64,000 bases of DNA from Chondrus crispus (GCF_000350225.1 NW_005178994.1:167658-231657); one strand, 5' to 3'; positions 39,222-48,774 are shown, numbered from the stretch's first letter. Notes: generated by a model not told the origin, from the letters alone. A program made the numbers and translations.

Positions 39222-41729
39222 CAGAGTAAAGTCCCTCTCGACTGACGGCCTCAAGTAATGACAGTTCCTGTTCTTGTGACAGATATGCCGTCTCAAGGCG
39301 AACCCCCTCCTCATATGGCCCCCTAATGGCCGATTCTCCCCAGAATAATGACACGCTCGCCTACAGTGACCAACTCTGTATAGTGACAAATATATTGGAC
39401 TTGTAACTGTTCATGTGATAGATTTTTCTTTATTTTTGAGACTCTTTGCGCGAAAAGTATTGGGTGATTTTTTTTCCGGCGTGAGTTTCGGCTCCTGTAC
39501 AGTCCATTTTGGGCAAGTTCAACCCTGAGAAGCTGCAGCATCTCCCGAGAACGAGAGCTGTTAATCGCTGGATGGCTCTCAGCGAGCAGCACCTCAGTCT
39601 CACAAATAAGAGCACGTGCTGATGCTTGCCAACGACCCACAGAGCCTTTCGGGGGTGCCTCAATGGCATCCGCATCCTCATCCTCCGCTCCCTCGGCAGA
39701 ATTATCACTGTCCAACACACACGAGACGCTATCGTGAATAGAATTACCCTCAATCGGATGGCTTGTATCCTCCTCTTGTTCCGCATTAAAAAAAGAACTG
39801 AGTTCAGAAACGTCTAAATTATCAATAACGGAGCAATTCTCGAGTCCCCTGAGATCATCAGCCAAGTGCTCCATAACACCATCAAGCCATTCAGATTGCG
39901 TTATGATATGGTTTGTACAGTCAACATCACTTTGTACAGTAGTGTTCTCAAGATATTTAAGATAGTCAGCGCCCTGACGCTTTGCTTCCCGTGACCGATG
40001 CTCAGATATTGTGTTCTGTATTTGTAACGGTGTTCCACTATGTGGCAGCTTGGCACTCTTCCCACAATCTGTGGCAGATAATAAAGCAGCACGGAGCTCT
40101 CTGTCTTGATAAGGTGCCAGTATGTCACAACTCAGCCAACCATTAATAACCACCTTTGTCGGCACGAGGTTCCACGCTGTTGCCATCATACACACCGCAT
40201 CATAAATCGTCACAGCTTTTGACAGCTTAAATGACTCTCGACACTCAGGGGGTTTCGCCATCTGTACATTGACATACTCCAGTACGTGATTAACCAACAA
40301 CCTCCTAAATGCCGCTTTAAAAGATCTTCCAATGGAGGCGTCTACAGGCTGTACCACAGATGTGAGGTTGGGTGGCAGAAACTGGGTCTCGACATTTTTA
40401 AAGCTGCTGTAATCAATAGCATGCGCCGAGCAGTTGTCCACCAGATGTAAAACTCTTCGACCTTGACTGGCAGCTGCTTTATCTAGTGCAGTGACCTGTT
40501 TCTCCCAAAGATATTGTGTATTCCAAGCATGACCTTGATTATAATAGTATATTCTCAAATCTCGCGTTGGGTCGAAACGCTTAGGAAATGATTTAGGCCT
40601 CTTTGACTTTCCTATTATAACCAAAGGTGCTTTAACTCCATCTGCAAATACAGTGAGAACAGCTGTGAGCCTATCCTTGATTCTTGTGTAGGAGGACGCT
40701 CGATCTGTAGTACCCACTGTACGTGAAGGGAATGAGCGATACAGTACAGCTACCTCATCTGTATTCATGAGATCTGTCGGGCTTGTTGTGCAAACTAATC
40801 GGCGCAACCTTGATCTGGCATCCTCTACGAATTTGGCCTCATGCATGCCGTTCTGTCCTCGAGGTTTAAAACTTGCCAGGTGGTTCCGATCCATAAAGTT
40901 ATGAAACCAATGCTTGCTACCTTTAAATGCTTTCAAAGAGAACATTCTATCCTCCAAAAGAGCTCTTTCTGGTTGGCTCTCGTTAGTTACCAATTTAGTT
41001 TCCAATTTAGTTACCATCTCGTCTCGGATCTCGAACGCAATCTTTCGTATGACATCTTCTCTAAAGATAGACTCACCTCGTAAGTAGTTAATCCTGCTTC
41101 GGATGTAAGTATTCACTGCTTGATCTAGTTCTGGGTGGTCGCATTTTCTGATTGTTTTCCGTTTCTTGTTGCTTTTTAGTGACTCATCAGTCTGCATAAT
41201 GGCAGGGGCGTTTCTTTTCCAGTTGTACACAGCAGTCCTTTGGACGTGCAGAAATTCTGCTATTGACTTCACGGTATATGGCTGTTGGTTTTTTGGGTTG
41301 AGGTAAGGTCGTCCGAAGGTTCCATCGTCACGTGCGCCGAGGAGGCGCAAGGCCTCCTTCTTCGTGGTAAGGAGAGTGTGACTTCGCTTTCTGGCTTGAT
41401 TCGTTGGTTCTGCCATCGACATCATACCAGAGGGGGCGTGATTTGAGGGGTTCAGAGGGGATGGGGGCGTGACGGAACAGGAAGGAAGGTCTCGGGACTC
41501 GAAGGGCACCTCGCAGAGAACTTTGCGCTGGTGAGGTGTTTACGTTGCATGTTGGTATATTGCGACACAATCGATGTATCGTTTGGGGACGGAGTCAGGT
41601 ACAGCGTGCATGAACTGCTTACATGAGCATTACAGAGAATACTCGCTACAGTGACATTCCCTCTGTAGTGACAAAAACGCCCCAATTGGTGGAACCCCTT
41701 TTTTGTCACTGGAAAGGGACTTTACTCTG
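39222..41729 (-). mobile_element. Pogo/Tigger-like DNA transposon, complete, 2508 bp
   Basis: The terminal inverted repeats begin CAGAGTAAAGTCCCT at both ends (the right end read in reverse complement). TA duplications flank them (39220-39221 and 41730-41731). Removing the element restores the copia 5' LTR exactly as in the 3' LTR. One long transposase gene fills it. Intact ends, a clean target duplication and an open gene suggest recent activity. Confidence 0.93.
39323..41425 (-). CDS. Pogo/Tigger-type transposase
   Basis: This is a 700-residue protein from the ATG at 41425; in-frame ATGs at 41422 and 41416 are alternatives. The N-terminus has a helix-turn-helix region (YTVKSIAEFLHVQRTAVYNWKR) followed by a CENP-B-like segment (KHWFHNFMDRNHL). 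The DDE_1 catalytic core shows all three acids: MNTDEVAVL, HLVDNCSAH and the final LTSVVQPVDASIGRSFK. This DDD pattern with the QPxD signature defines the pogo branch of Tc1/mariner. The enzyme would cut at the CAGAGTAAAG ends and insert at TA. The frame is uninterrupted and fills most of the element. The C-terminal 200 residues are acidic and not recognised. Confidence 0.92.
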   Translation of the reverse strand: MMSMAEPTNQARKRSHTLLTTKKEALRLLGARDDGTFGRPYLNPKNQQPYTVKSIAEFLHVQRTAVYNWKRNAPAIMQTDESLKSNKKRKTIRKCDHPELDQAVNTYIRSRINYLRGESIFREDVIRKIAFEIRDEMVTKLETKLVTNESQPERALLEDRMFSLKAFKGSKHWFHNFMDRNHLASFKPRGQNGMHEAKFVEDARSRLRRLVCTTSPTDLMNTDEVAVLYRSFPSRTVGTTDRASSYTRIKDRLTAVLTVFADGVKAPLVIIGKSKRPKSFPKRFDPTRDLRIYYYNQGHAWNTQYLWEKQVTALDKAAASQGRRVLHLVDNCSAHAIDYSSFKNVETQFLPPNLTSVVQPVDASIGRSFKAAFRRLLVNHVLEYVNVQMAKPPECRESFKLSKAVTIYDAVCMMATAWNLVPTKVVINGWLSCDILAPYQDRELRAALLSATDCGKSAKLPHSGTPLQIQNTISEHRSREAKRQGADYLKYLENTTVQSDVDCTNHIITQSEWLDGVMEHLADDLRGLENCSVIDNLDVSELSSFFNAEQEEDTSHPIEGNSIHDSVSCVLDSDNSAEGAEDEDADAIEAPPKGSVGRWQASARALICETEVLLAESHPAINSSRSREMLQLLRVELAQNGLYRSRNSRRKKNHPILFAQRVSKIKKNLSHEQLQVQYICHYTELVTVGERVIILGRIGH

Positions 41730-41731
41730 TA

Positions 41732-41792
41732 GTACGAAGGGAGTCCTTGCCACACGCAATTTATTACCAGTATGACAAATACGGTTCCTACA
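41732..41792 (+). repeat. Copia 5' LTR, second part
   Basis: These 61 bp match 47044-47104 with two differences and end in the canonical CA (TTCCTACA). The Gag start codon at 41772 lies inside this segment. Confidence 0.9.
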
Positions 41793-42899
41793 GTTATAGG
41801 CCCAGCAACTCCCTTATCGGCATCACCAGGTGGATCGGGGAACACTTACCAGGCTCCGCATTTCACAACTAACAAGACACCGAGAGCAAGGTACAGATAC
41901 GCCATACGGATGTGGGTACAGATACTGTTTATGTTTGCAGAGGTCGATTCAAAGTCAAAGGCGATGCTGAAAGGAGCAGGCCATCTTATCTACATGGCAT
42001 GCGACGATTGTGCGCAACAGATGTTGCGCAGTGCTGAAACATCTGGAACTCTATCACTTAAGGGACAAGAGAATGATCCATCCAGGGAACAGTTGGTAGA
42101 AAGTATAATCAGCGTTATTGCCAAGGAGACACCCACGGAGATAGTACGTATGGAAGTGGACCTGCTCACGGACATACAGATGTGCGTGCGTAAGAAGAAT
42201 GAGAGTCCGCACAGCTTTGCGAATCGCTATAACGGAACGGTCGCGCGATACGTGAATCAGACTACGAAGTTGACAGACCTGACGAGTAGACAATTCACGA
42301 TCACACTTTTAAGGAATGCAATGTTAAATCCTGTAACGCAAAATGCGTTGATGTTCCAACTGACAACGAAGACTGATGATGCCAACAGGGGAAAAAGGAT
42401 TATGAACTACTGTATCTACACAGAGGTCTGCGCCAAACTAGCACAGTTCATTAACTCGGAGAACAAAGAAGGAAGCGTGCACCACGAAGCAATCAAGGAA
42501 GTATCGGTCCAGCTTAAGGATTTGATATCCAAATCAGAATCCGAATGCAAAATAACAATGTTTACAATGGAAGATGCCTCCCAATACCTGGCCCAGATAA
42601 AAGAAATTTCTGACGAACATTTGGAGGCACCAACAAAAAACCCAATGCTGGGAAAGCGCATCATGGAACAGGATCCGGACTCGCGAGCGGAACGCATTAA
42701 GAAGATGAAAACGGACAGTGTCTGTAAAGGATGCAGAAAGCAGGGACATTGGTATAAAGATAATCAGGAATGTCTAGAAAAGGTCCGCAGCAAGTACGGA
42801 ATGAGGTATAAGGAGGGTCACAATAACGAGCCGAACGAAAAGAGAGGATGGGATGGCAAGCAGAAGGTAAACTCGTTTTTTCGACAAGGGGATCAGTAA
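41772..42899 (+). CDS. gag: Copia Gag
   Basis: This is a 375-residue protein. The ATG lies 21 bp before the end of the 5' LTR, so the first codons are LTR-encoded and the primer-binding region is inside the coding sequence, as in yeast Ty1. The middle (PTEIVRMEVDLLTDIQMCVRKKNESPHSFANRYN) has the helical character of copia Gag. A zinc-knuckle-like motif near the end, CKGCRKQGHWYKDNQEC, has C-x2-C-x4-H followed by seven rather than four residues before the last Cys. Gag forms the virus-like particle. The frame ends in TAA at 42897; a further TAA follows in the same frame, so downstream Pol is not reached by simple read-through. Confidence 0.8.
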   Translation: MTNTVPTVIGPATPLSASPGGSGNTYQAPHFTTNKTPRARYRYAIRMWVQILFMFAEVDSKSKAMLKGAGHLIYMACDDCAQQMLRSAETSGTLSLKGQENDPSREQLVESIISVIAKETPTEIVRMEVDLLTDIQMCVRKKNESPHSFANRYNGTVARYVNQTTKLTDLTSRQFTITLLRNAMLNPVTQNALMFQLTTKTDDANRGKRIMNYCIYTEVCAKLAQFINSENKEGSVHHEAIKEVSVQLKDLISKSESECKITMFTMEDASQYLAQIKEISDEHLEAPTKNPMLGKRIMEQDPDSRAERIKKMKTDSVCKGCRKQGHWYKDNQECLEKVRSKYGMRYKEGHNNEPNEKRGWDGKQKVNSFFRQGDQ

Positions 42900-42929
42900 G
42901 CCTCCGTACTGACATAAACCCTGTACTTC

Positions 42930-43487
42930 ATGAGGGAGCGCCAACGTCAACAGGAGGTCTCATTGATGCATCAAAGTTATGCGACTACCAAAGCATCCCA
43001 CTCACACTACGGCCACCAAGGAATGAGTACCACCACGGGTGGGGCCAGAACTGCATGCTCAGACTCCAGACCGATAAAGCACACTTGGGACCTTACAACT
43101 AACGACATCAACGGCAAACCCACAGTGATTTCGTTTGATTTAGTCAACGGAAGTTCGCCGCTTTTGGTGGACCTAGATGTCAAACAATACGCAGATACAA
43201 TGAACAGGACTTCACCAACCAGAATTGTGTTTAAAAGGCCGGGTGACACAGGTGAGCGTGTGTTTAACACATACATAGCAAATGATGAGGATGGTAATGA
43301 GCGAATCCGATTTGAAATCGCACCGCATGCCCATTCTACGAAGAGCAGTCTCATGGGATCAAAAATAGCCAGACAGGAGCTCAATATGGTCAAGCGTGTG
43401 CACCGATTCTCATACGCAGCATCAAAAGAGATGCAGTGCCTGTTCAAAGATGCGAATCTGAATAGGAAAGGGATAGCGAAGGCGTGA
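42930..43487 (+). CDS. pol: Copia protease-like region and integrase N-terminus (broken frame)
   Basis: About 186 codons are open in the Gag frame but separated from Gag by two stops. SFDLVNGSSPLLVDLDVKQY is a plausible degenerate retropepsin-like stretch, although no clean DTG/DSG triad is visible. NMVKRVHRFSYAASKEM looks like the start of the copia integrase zinc domain. The frame stops at 43487 and continues as integrase in the +1 frame from about 43477, so an indel or programmed shift is needed. The part from 42848 to 43102 is also open in a third frame, leaving the Gag-Pol junction uncertain. Confidence 0.55.
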   Translation: MRERQRQQEVSLMHQSYATTKASHSHYGHQGMSTTTGGARTACSDSRPIKHTWDLTTNDINGKPTVISFDLVNGSSPLLVDLDVKQYADTMNRTSPTRIVFKRPGDTGERVFNTYIANDEDGNERIRFEIAPHAHSTKSSLMGSKIARQELNMVKRVHRFSYAASKEMQCLFKDANLNRKGIAKA

Positions 43488-44229
43488 GAAGGTGCACCAG
43501 GCATGCGATATATGTGCATCAACTGGAAGACCGAAAGACAAAAAGAAGGTGTCACTAACACATGTAAATGAGGCGTTCAATAGCGAGATCCAAGCGGACT
43601 ATGTAATGGTGTACATAAGGGACGAAAAATTCGAAGTCCTTAACATCATTGACCTTGGAACAAGGTACGGCGAGAGCGCCATAGCAAAGACGCGTTCAGC
43701 TGAGAACATGACGGAAATGATAGAGAAGGAGTGGATTTACCATCACGGGGCACCGGCTATGTTCAGCGTTGACCCTGAGTTCAGCAGACAATTCATGGAC
43801 AGGTTCCTGAAAACACATGGCATTCAGCTTAAACCACGACCATCCAGGTCATCAGCCAAGAACGGACGAATTGAACGAAACAACAGCACGTTTAAGCTAA
43901 TCCTCTCCAGATTGACAAAGGAGAATAGCTCAGCACCACCTCGTACACTAGTAGCTAGGGCGTCGTTTCTGACCAACACGTTTCATGGTAACGCCACGCT
44001 GAGTGCCTTCCAGTTGGCAAGAGGATACTCGCCGTCGATCGTAGGAATGCCAAGCACAGATGTGTCTCAAGAATTGTTAGACGCGCACATTGAAGCAGTT
44101 GCAATAAGAGCAATGCAAAAGGTCATGAGGTGTAAAGCACCAAACGTACACCCACACACGTCCTTTAAGCCAGGCATGAGGGTATGGGTCTTCTATAACA
44201 CATCCAAAGAAAACGAGAGACCTAGATGA
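43477..44229 (+). CDS. pol: Copia integrase core
   Basis: This is open from just after a TAG at 43474; no ATG is needed if it is part of a Gag-Pol fusion. HQACDICASTGRP supplies the CxxC of the zinc domain. The D,D,E catalytic residues are visible in QADYVMVYI, FSVDPEFS and KNGRIERNN. The region ends in TGA at 44227; the following codons continue in the same frame into the RT segment (VEARVVEAKEHI...), so this TGA looks like a nonsense mutation, probably of a Trp codon. Integrase inserts the cDNA, giving the 5-bp duplication seen. Confidence 0.8.
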   Translation, partial: RRREKVHQACDICASTGRPKDKKKVSLTHVNEAFNSEIQADYVMVYIRDEKFEVLNIIDLGTRYGESAIAKTRSAENMTEMIEKEWIYHHGAPAMFSVDPEFSRQFMDRFLKTHGIQLKPRPSRSSAKNGRIERNNSTFKLILSRLTKENSSAPPRTLVARASFLTNTFHGNATLSAFQLARGYSPSIVGMPSTDVSQELLDAHIEAVAIRAMQKVMRCKAPNVHPHTSFKPGMRVWVFYNTSKENERPR

Positions 44230-44292
44230 GTAGAGGCGAGGGTAGTTGAGGCCAAAGAACACATACTGAAGTGTCGCAAAAACAAAAACGGT

Positions 44293-46344
44293 TTGCCGAT
44301 GAGAGTGGCATACGAACATGTGCGTATTGCACCGGAAGAGGAGCTGACACGCAAACTCATGGAGACAAGTTTAGAGGATGAGCTGTTGTGGATAGCGGAT
44401 GAGGAGCACGACGAGGATCAGACGCATGAGGTAACGGTTATGGATACCGAAGCCACAATTGGCAGTGAGACTGCAGTAGACACGCGCATGGGCGGTAATG
44501 ACATGAAGCAAGACATGATTGATGAAGAGAGGGGTGAAAGAGGACAGAAACCCAGTAGACAACAGGGCTCGTTCTTCAGCAATAATGTTTCTGGGAGCCC
44601 AGCGGAAGATATCGGCGATACCAAGCATGTAGAAATAGGGAACGACGATAAGCCAGTAGAGTTGGAATCAGAGGAGCAGAGGGTGCTTGATGACATTTAC
44701 GGAATATTAGGATCGGAGCAGGTAACTAGAAGAAAGATGGAATGCGCTCCACCTTGGATCGTTGAGAAAGCAGTGGAAACGGAATACAAATCGAATTGGG
44801 CTATTTCGTACGCTGAGATGAAAGACGTGGACGTGCCGAAGGGTGCAAACGTCATAGGATCGCGTATATATATCGACCTTCACCTTATAAACGATATCGT
44901 TTATAAGGTGAAGGTCGAAGAAAACAACAGGAAGCGCCTAAAAGCACGCCTATGCCCTTACGGAAATCACGATAATGAGAAGGATAACATACGAAAAGAC
45001 TCGGCTACAGCGCAGTTTGATGTGATACGGCTTCTGTGTAGCTTTGCGGCAGTACTCGGATTTAAGCTAGGCAGTCTAGACATCCAGGGTGCATATCTAC
45101 AAAGCGGGCCCATTCGGAGGGAAATATATGTAAGACAGCCGCCAGAGCTACGGACGAGGAAAGGAATGTTGTGGAAACTTACCAAGTTGCCGTATGGTAT
45201 CACAGAGGCGGGTAGACAATGGGCTCGAGTCTTCGAGCAATGGCTGACAGAGAAGGCAGAGTTCAAGAGGGTCAATGGCGTGCCCCAGATGTTTGTGAAA
45301 AGGTATGATAATGGAAACATTAGCCTGATCCTAGCCAAGGTAACCGATGACATTTTAATCGCAGGAGAACAAGAGAACATTGAGGGATTTAACAAGTCGA
45401 TTGCGCTGAGATTCCCGATAAGCAAAGTCATACTAGAAGGGCAAATCAAGTTCAATGGAGCGCACATACAGCAGGACAAGAACAGATCCATAACAATGTC
45501 CATGGACAGCTACATGCATGAGATTGGTCAGATCCAATTAGACAAGCCACGGATGAAATCTATGCAGTCGAGAGCTACGCCAAATGAGGTGGCTGCGTTT
45601 AGAGCCGTAGCAGGGGAACTTGCATGGCTTGGCGGTGGCGCGTTGCCACAGGCGGCATATGTAGGGTCTTACATGCAACAATGTGTTCCTTATCTGAAGA
45701 TAGAACACATTGTACAAGCAAATGGCATGCTAAAAGAGCTAAAAGACTTGAAGGCAGAGATTACCTATCAGAAAATGGGAGGAGAGGTCACGGCGGCAAC
45801 AGTCGAGTCATTCTCGGACGCTGCCTTTAATATTTCTAGAGCGAAACAGTATGGACAGACCGGACTGATAGTGGGCATACTATTCAACGTGAAAGGCAAG
45901 GAGGATGCAGTGTATCATGTCGTAGACTGGGCAAGTCGCAAGCAGAGGACAGTATGTCATTCGTCATATGGAGCGGAGATCCTCGCGTGCGCTGATGCAG
46001 ATGACAGGGGATATAATCTGAAGATGGCCATGACCTCGCTATTTCCATCAGACGAATTCAAACATGTGCTTAACGTAGATTCAAAAGGGTTATACGACAC
46101 CATAACGACTATGCACGACGGCAGGGACTATCGGCTCAGGCAAACCGTGCAACGTATTAGGGACTCATTTGAAGCCGGAGAGGTGAACACCATCGGATGG
46201 GTGCAGGGCAAGGCAAACATTGCGGATGCATTAACGAGGAGAGCACCTTTGAGCTACAGGATTGTGAACAGGAATACGTCATCAGGAATTCTACAGCTAC
46301 CGGCACATCGTTCTTTCGAAGTGGACACAGAAACGTGGGTTTAG
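44293..46344 (+). CDS. pol: Copia reverse transcriptase and RNase H
   Basis: About 683 codons lie in the integrase frame after the TGA; the frame is in fact open from 44230, with an in-frame ATG (MRVAYEHVRI) at about 44299. RT motifs are ANVIGSRIY, LGSLDIQGAYLQSGPI, RQPPELRTRKGMLWKLTKLPYG and AKVTDDILIAG, where copia normally reads YVDD; both catalytic Asp are kept. RNase H follows with ESFSDAAFN, VDWASRKQRTVCHSSYGAEIL, NVDSKGLYD and QGKANIADALTRR, so its acidic residues are intact. A 46-bp palindrome (44873-44918) adds about ten extra residues near the RT start without breaking the frame. Confidence 0.88.
   Translation: MPMRVAYEHVRIAPEEELTRKLMETSLEDELLWIADEEHDEDQTHEVTVMDTEATIGSETAVDTRMGGNDMKQDMIDEERGERGQKPSRQQGSFFSNNVSGSPAEDIGDTKHVEIGNDDKPVELESEEQRVLDDIYGILGSEQVTRRKMECAPPWIVEKAVETEYKSNWAISYAEMKDVDVPKGANVIGSRIYIDLHLINDIVYKVKVEENNRKRLKARLCPYGNHDNEKDNIRKDSATAQFDVIRLLCSFAAVLGFKLGSLDIQGAYLQSGPIRREIYVRQPPELRTRKGMLWKLTKLPYGITEAGRQWARVFEQWLTEKAEFKRVNGVPQMFVKRYDNGNISLILAKVTDDILIAGEQENIEGFNKSIALRFPISKVILEGQIKFNGAHIQQDKNRSITMSMDSYMHEIGQIQLDKPRMKSMQSRATPNEVAAFRAVAGELAWLGGGALPQAAYVGSYMQQCVPYLKIEHIVQANGMLKELKDLKAEITYQKMGGEVTAATVESFSDAAFNISRAKQYGQTGLIVGILFNVKGKEDAVYHVVDWASRKQRTVCHSSYGAEILACADADDRGYNLKMAMTSLFPSDEFKHVLNVDSKGLYDTITTMHDGRDYRLRQTVQRIRDSFEAGEVNTIGWVQGKANIADALTRRAPLSYRIVNRNTSSGILQLPAHRSFEVDTETWV
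44873..44918. repeat. Perfect 46-bp palindrome inside copia pol
   Basis: Arms 44873-44895 and 44896-44918 (starting TCGACCTTCACC) are exact complements with no spacer. Translated, it inserts an IDLHLINDIVY-like segment where copia RTs go straight from VIGSR to the YKVK strand. Confidence 0.92.
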
Positions 46345-46379
46345 AGTCAATGAGATAAGACCTCATCGACTGAGAGGTG

Positions 46380-47104
46380 TGTGAATCGACCCACGTCACG
46401 ACATATGGAAGTATTTAATGAAATAATACGTACAGATTGAACACGTACGGATACGTTGATTATGAAAGTGATATTACTCGCAAGAGCACAGAACGCACAC
46501 CGCCGTCGGACGTCGCAACCGTTCGGGAAGGTCCGTTGATGTTGAACGCATATATTTGATACCTGAGGAGTCACAGCGCGCGGAAGAGACGCGGATGAGA
46601 ATAATGAACATGAAGAGTACACAGAGATGAGAACAGCCAACTGCGTTTGCATATGATTACGCAGGGAATATCCGTATGCACGGACACTACAGACGATGGA
46701 TGACACTGAGACCAAAGATGAGGTCAATGCAGGGTGCAGCACACCAAAGGATATAACTCAATTGACAAAAGACAAAGTGCAGGGCAGTGGGAGTGAATTG
46801 ATATCCACACATGAATGAATGCAAAACGGCACAGGCGCATGCAAAGTCGGGACAATTGGAGAAGGAGCTTGTAAGGAAAGCGCATCGACATAGATAGAGG
46901 CAGAGGTGCGAAGAGGTATATAAGGACCGGATAGCAGAGGATAGACTAAGAAAAGGAGACCGGGCAGTGGGTAGAGGAGACCGAAACACGCCAGCTAATG
47001 CTGAATACTTTGCCACGACCAGATCTCGATCCACCTGATATTAGTACGAAGGGAGTCCTTGCCACACGCAATTTATTACCGGTATGACAGATACGGTTCC
47101 TACA
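46380..47104 (+). repeat. Copia 3' LTR
   Basis: These 725 bp begin TGTG and end TACA. A purine-rich GACTGAGAGGTG just upstream is the candidate polypurine tract. TATATAA lies at about 46917. The target duplication ACTGT follows at 47105. Confidence 0.93.
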
Positions 47105-47152
47105 ACTGTACATGTCATCGATGTACCCTCCCTAAGAGTACTGTCGCAGGTA

Positions 47153-48072
47153 CCGTTATCAGGGGCTCAATTTGGGACAGGGCTTAATTTGGGACACCTT
47201 TTTTCTATGCAACACGTTCACATTTTTAGTCATAACAAGTAAAGAAGTGTTCTGATTGCGCCAAAACTATCCAGACATCATATACCCACTGCGCGCGTTC
47301 CATAGATCTCTCCAAACGCGAATGTGCGTGGAAAATGCCCCCTTCAATGCGGTCTCAAGCCGTCGCTTTCAAAAAGAAGACACAGCGAAGAAAGGATGAG
47401 AACAAAATGCGAGAGAAAGCCCTTGAGCTACTCCAAGCGCAAAGGAGCATCAGGGAGACGTCCCGCATATCTAATGTGAGCCGCTCTACAGTTCAGCGCA
47501 TAAAAAGCGCCTATGAGGGGGGTCAGAAGGAAGCACTTTCAAAGTTGCTTGACCCCCTTCATCACTTCGCAGGGCGAAAAAAAGTTTTCGAAGACGCCGA
47601 GGAAGAACTATTGTGCCACAGGGCTATCCAGGCGTCCCAAAAAGGATTTGCAATTGATATTCGTACAATGCAAGCATGCAAGCGAGAATATCCAACGACG
47701 GCCGTCGCGTATTTCGCAATAATGTTCCCTCCCCCGCCGCTATCCGCTCCTTTCGTGCCCGAAATCGATCTCTAACGTATCGAAACTCTGAGAATGTTAC
47801 CTCCGCTCGTCTAGGAGCAGAAAACCTCGCCCATGTTACCACATTGAAAGATGTTCTCTTGAGAATAGAAAAAAGCACCCGGGCATTTTTGAAGACCCAA
47901 TAGGCTGTGGAACTGGGATGAGACTAGTGTGCTGGCAGAGTACGGGAAACGGATTTGCACTTTCACATCGGCTACCTCACACCATGGCGGAAGACGACTA
48001 GCAGTCAAAGACCACGGAAAGCATGTGACTGCCGGCATAGCTGCTTCCGCATCAGGCCTCCTTGCTCCTCTA
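47153..48072 (+). mobile_element. Left part of a pogo-like DNA transposon split by the chromovirus
   Basis: A TA at 47151-47152 precedes the left end CCGTTATCAGGGGCTCAATT, followed by repeated TTTGGGACA words. The matching right end lies at about 63425. The chromovirus duplication CTCTA (48068-48072) marks where the element is interrupted. Confidence 0.75.
47335..48072 (+). pseudogene. N-terminal half of a pogo-like transposase, degraded
   Basis: From the ATG at 47335 the product reads FKKKTQRRKDENKMREKALELL, then SIRETSRISNVSRSTVQRIKS, a helix-turn-helix, and DAEEELLCHRAIQASQKGFAID, as in CENP-B-type DNA-binding regions. The frame ends at 47775. The next part of the protein can be followed in other frames (TTLKDVLLRIEKS; a WNWDE-like DDE start near 47900), implying at least two frameshifts before the chromovirus junction. 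The catalytic C-terminus resumes after 62082. Confidence 0.7.
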
Positions 48073-48773
48073 TGTAGCATAACCCCCCCCCTGGGGCTTT
48101 AAATTAGATTAGATCAAGAACTAGATCAGCTACTGTAGAGCGTCGAGCTCTACAGTACAACCGCGCGTGTCCACGTGTACACCACGGGGACAAGGGACAC
48201 GCGCATACACGTGCACACGTGTACAGCGCGCGAACGATGCGCGCACGCACCACGAGTAATACGTGTACTGTCAGCCTCGACATAGCTGACAGTATTACAG
48301 TGCAGGCCGACCTGCACTACAGTAGCCCACTCTAGTACCTCGGTACTGTAGTGTTATGATGGATTGTTTTGTATATTAAATATGGAGCGGACCGACGGCG
48401 GCGGAAGGGGACAAGCACGGGCTTGTCCTCAACCGACCGCCAAGGTCAGTCCACCCAGCTTATTCTAAACGTCGCCTTCGCTCTTCGCGCGCGTTTAGTC
48501 GGAGCCGAGCCGGAGTGGACGCGCAGCACGCGAGCGAGCACGGAACCGCCTCCGCCCGTCAGCACTGGTACGTCACCCAGTGCTGCTCCGGGGCGTCGAG
48601 GCGTCGATCCGCTCGTGCGTGCGCGCGTCCCTGCTCGCTCCCGCTCTACCACCGCTACCCGGGCCCGAGCCCGGTTCCGTAGCTGGTTGGCCCGCTTCAC
48701 CCCTTCTCCGATCCAGGGTTTACAGGTCGAACTGCGCATACACCTCCAGTCGTCTGGGGGTGTTTATGCTACA
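48073..48773 (+). repeat. Chromovirus 5' LTR (701 bp)
   Basis: TG...CA ends are present. The U3 part contains several compact inverted repeats at 48130-48355: CTGTAGAGC/GCTCTACAG, TACTGTCAGC/GCTGACAGTA, AGTGCAGG/CCTGCACT and a GGTACTGTAGTG arm. A TATATTAAATA box at about 48371 is the likely promoter. The run of nine Cs near the start is seven in the 3' LTR. Confidence 0.94.
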
Positions 48774-48774
48774 G

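Larger units (their letters stand above)
38558..47104 (+). mobile_element. Ty1/copia LTR retrotransposon, interrupted by a nested pogo element
   Basis: The element has 725-bp direct LTRs and a 5-bp target duplication ACTGT (38553-38557 and 47105-47109). Without the nested transposon the element is about 6.0 kb. Coding order is Gag, protease-like, integrase, reverse transcriptase, RNase H, which is the copia order. The LTRs differ at about seven positions by eye, so insertion is recent. The coding region is nevertheless broken: frame changes between Gag, protease and integrase, a TGA between integrase and RT, and a palindromic insertion in pol. Confidence 0.92.

Noticed and set aside
42869-42882. 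Possible slippery T6 run at the end of copia Gag for a -1 frameshift
   Set aside because: The T run is not in the X-XXY-YYZ register of the Gag frame, and the downstream frame is itself uncertain.
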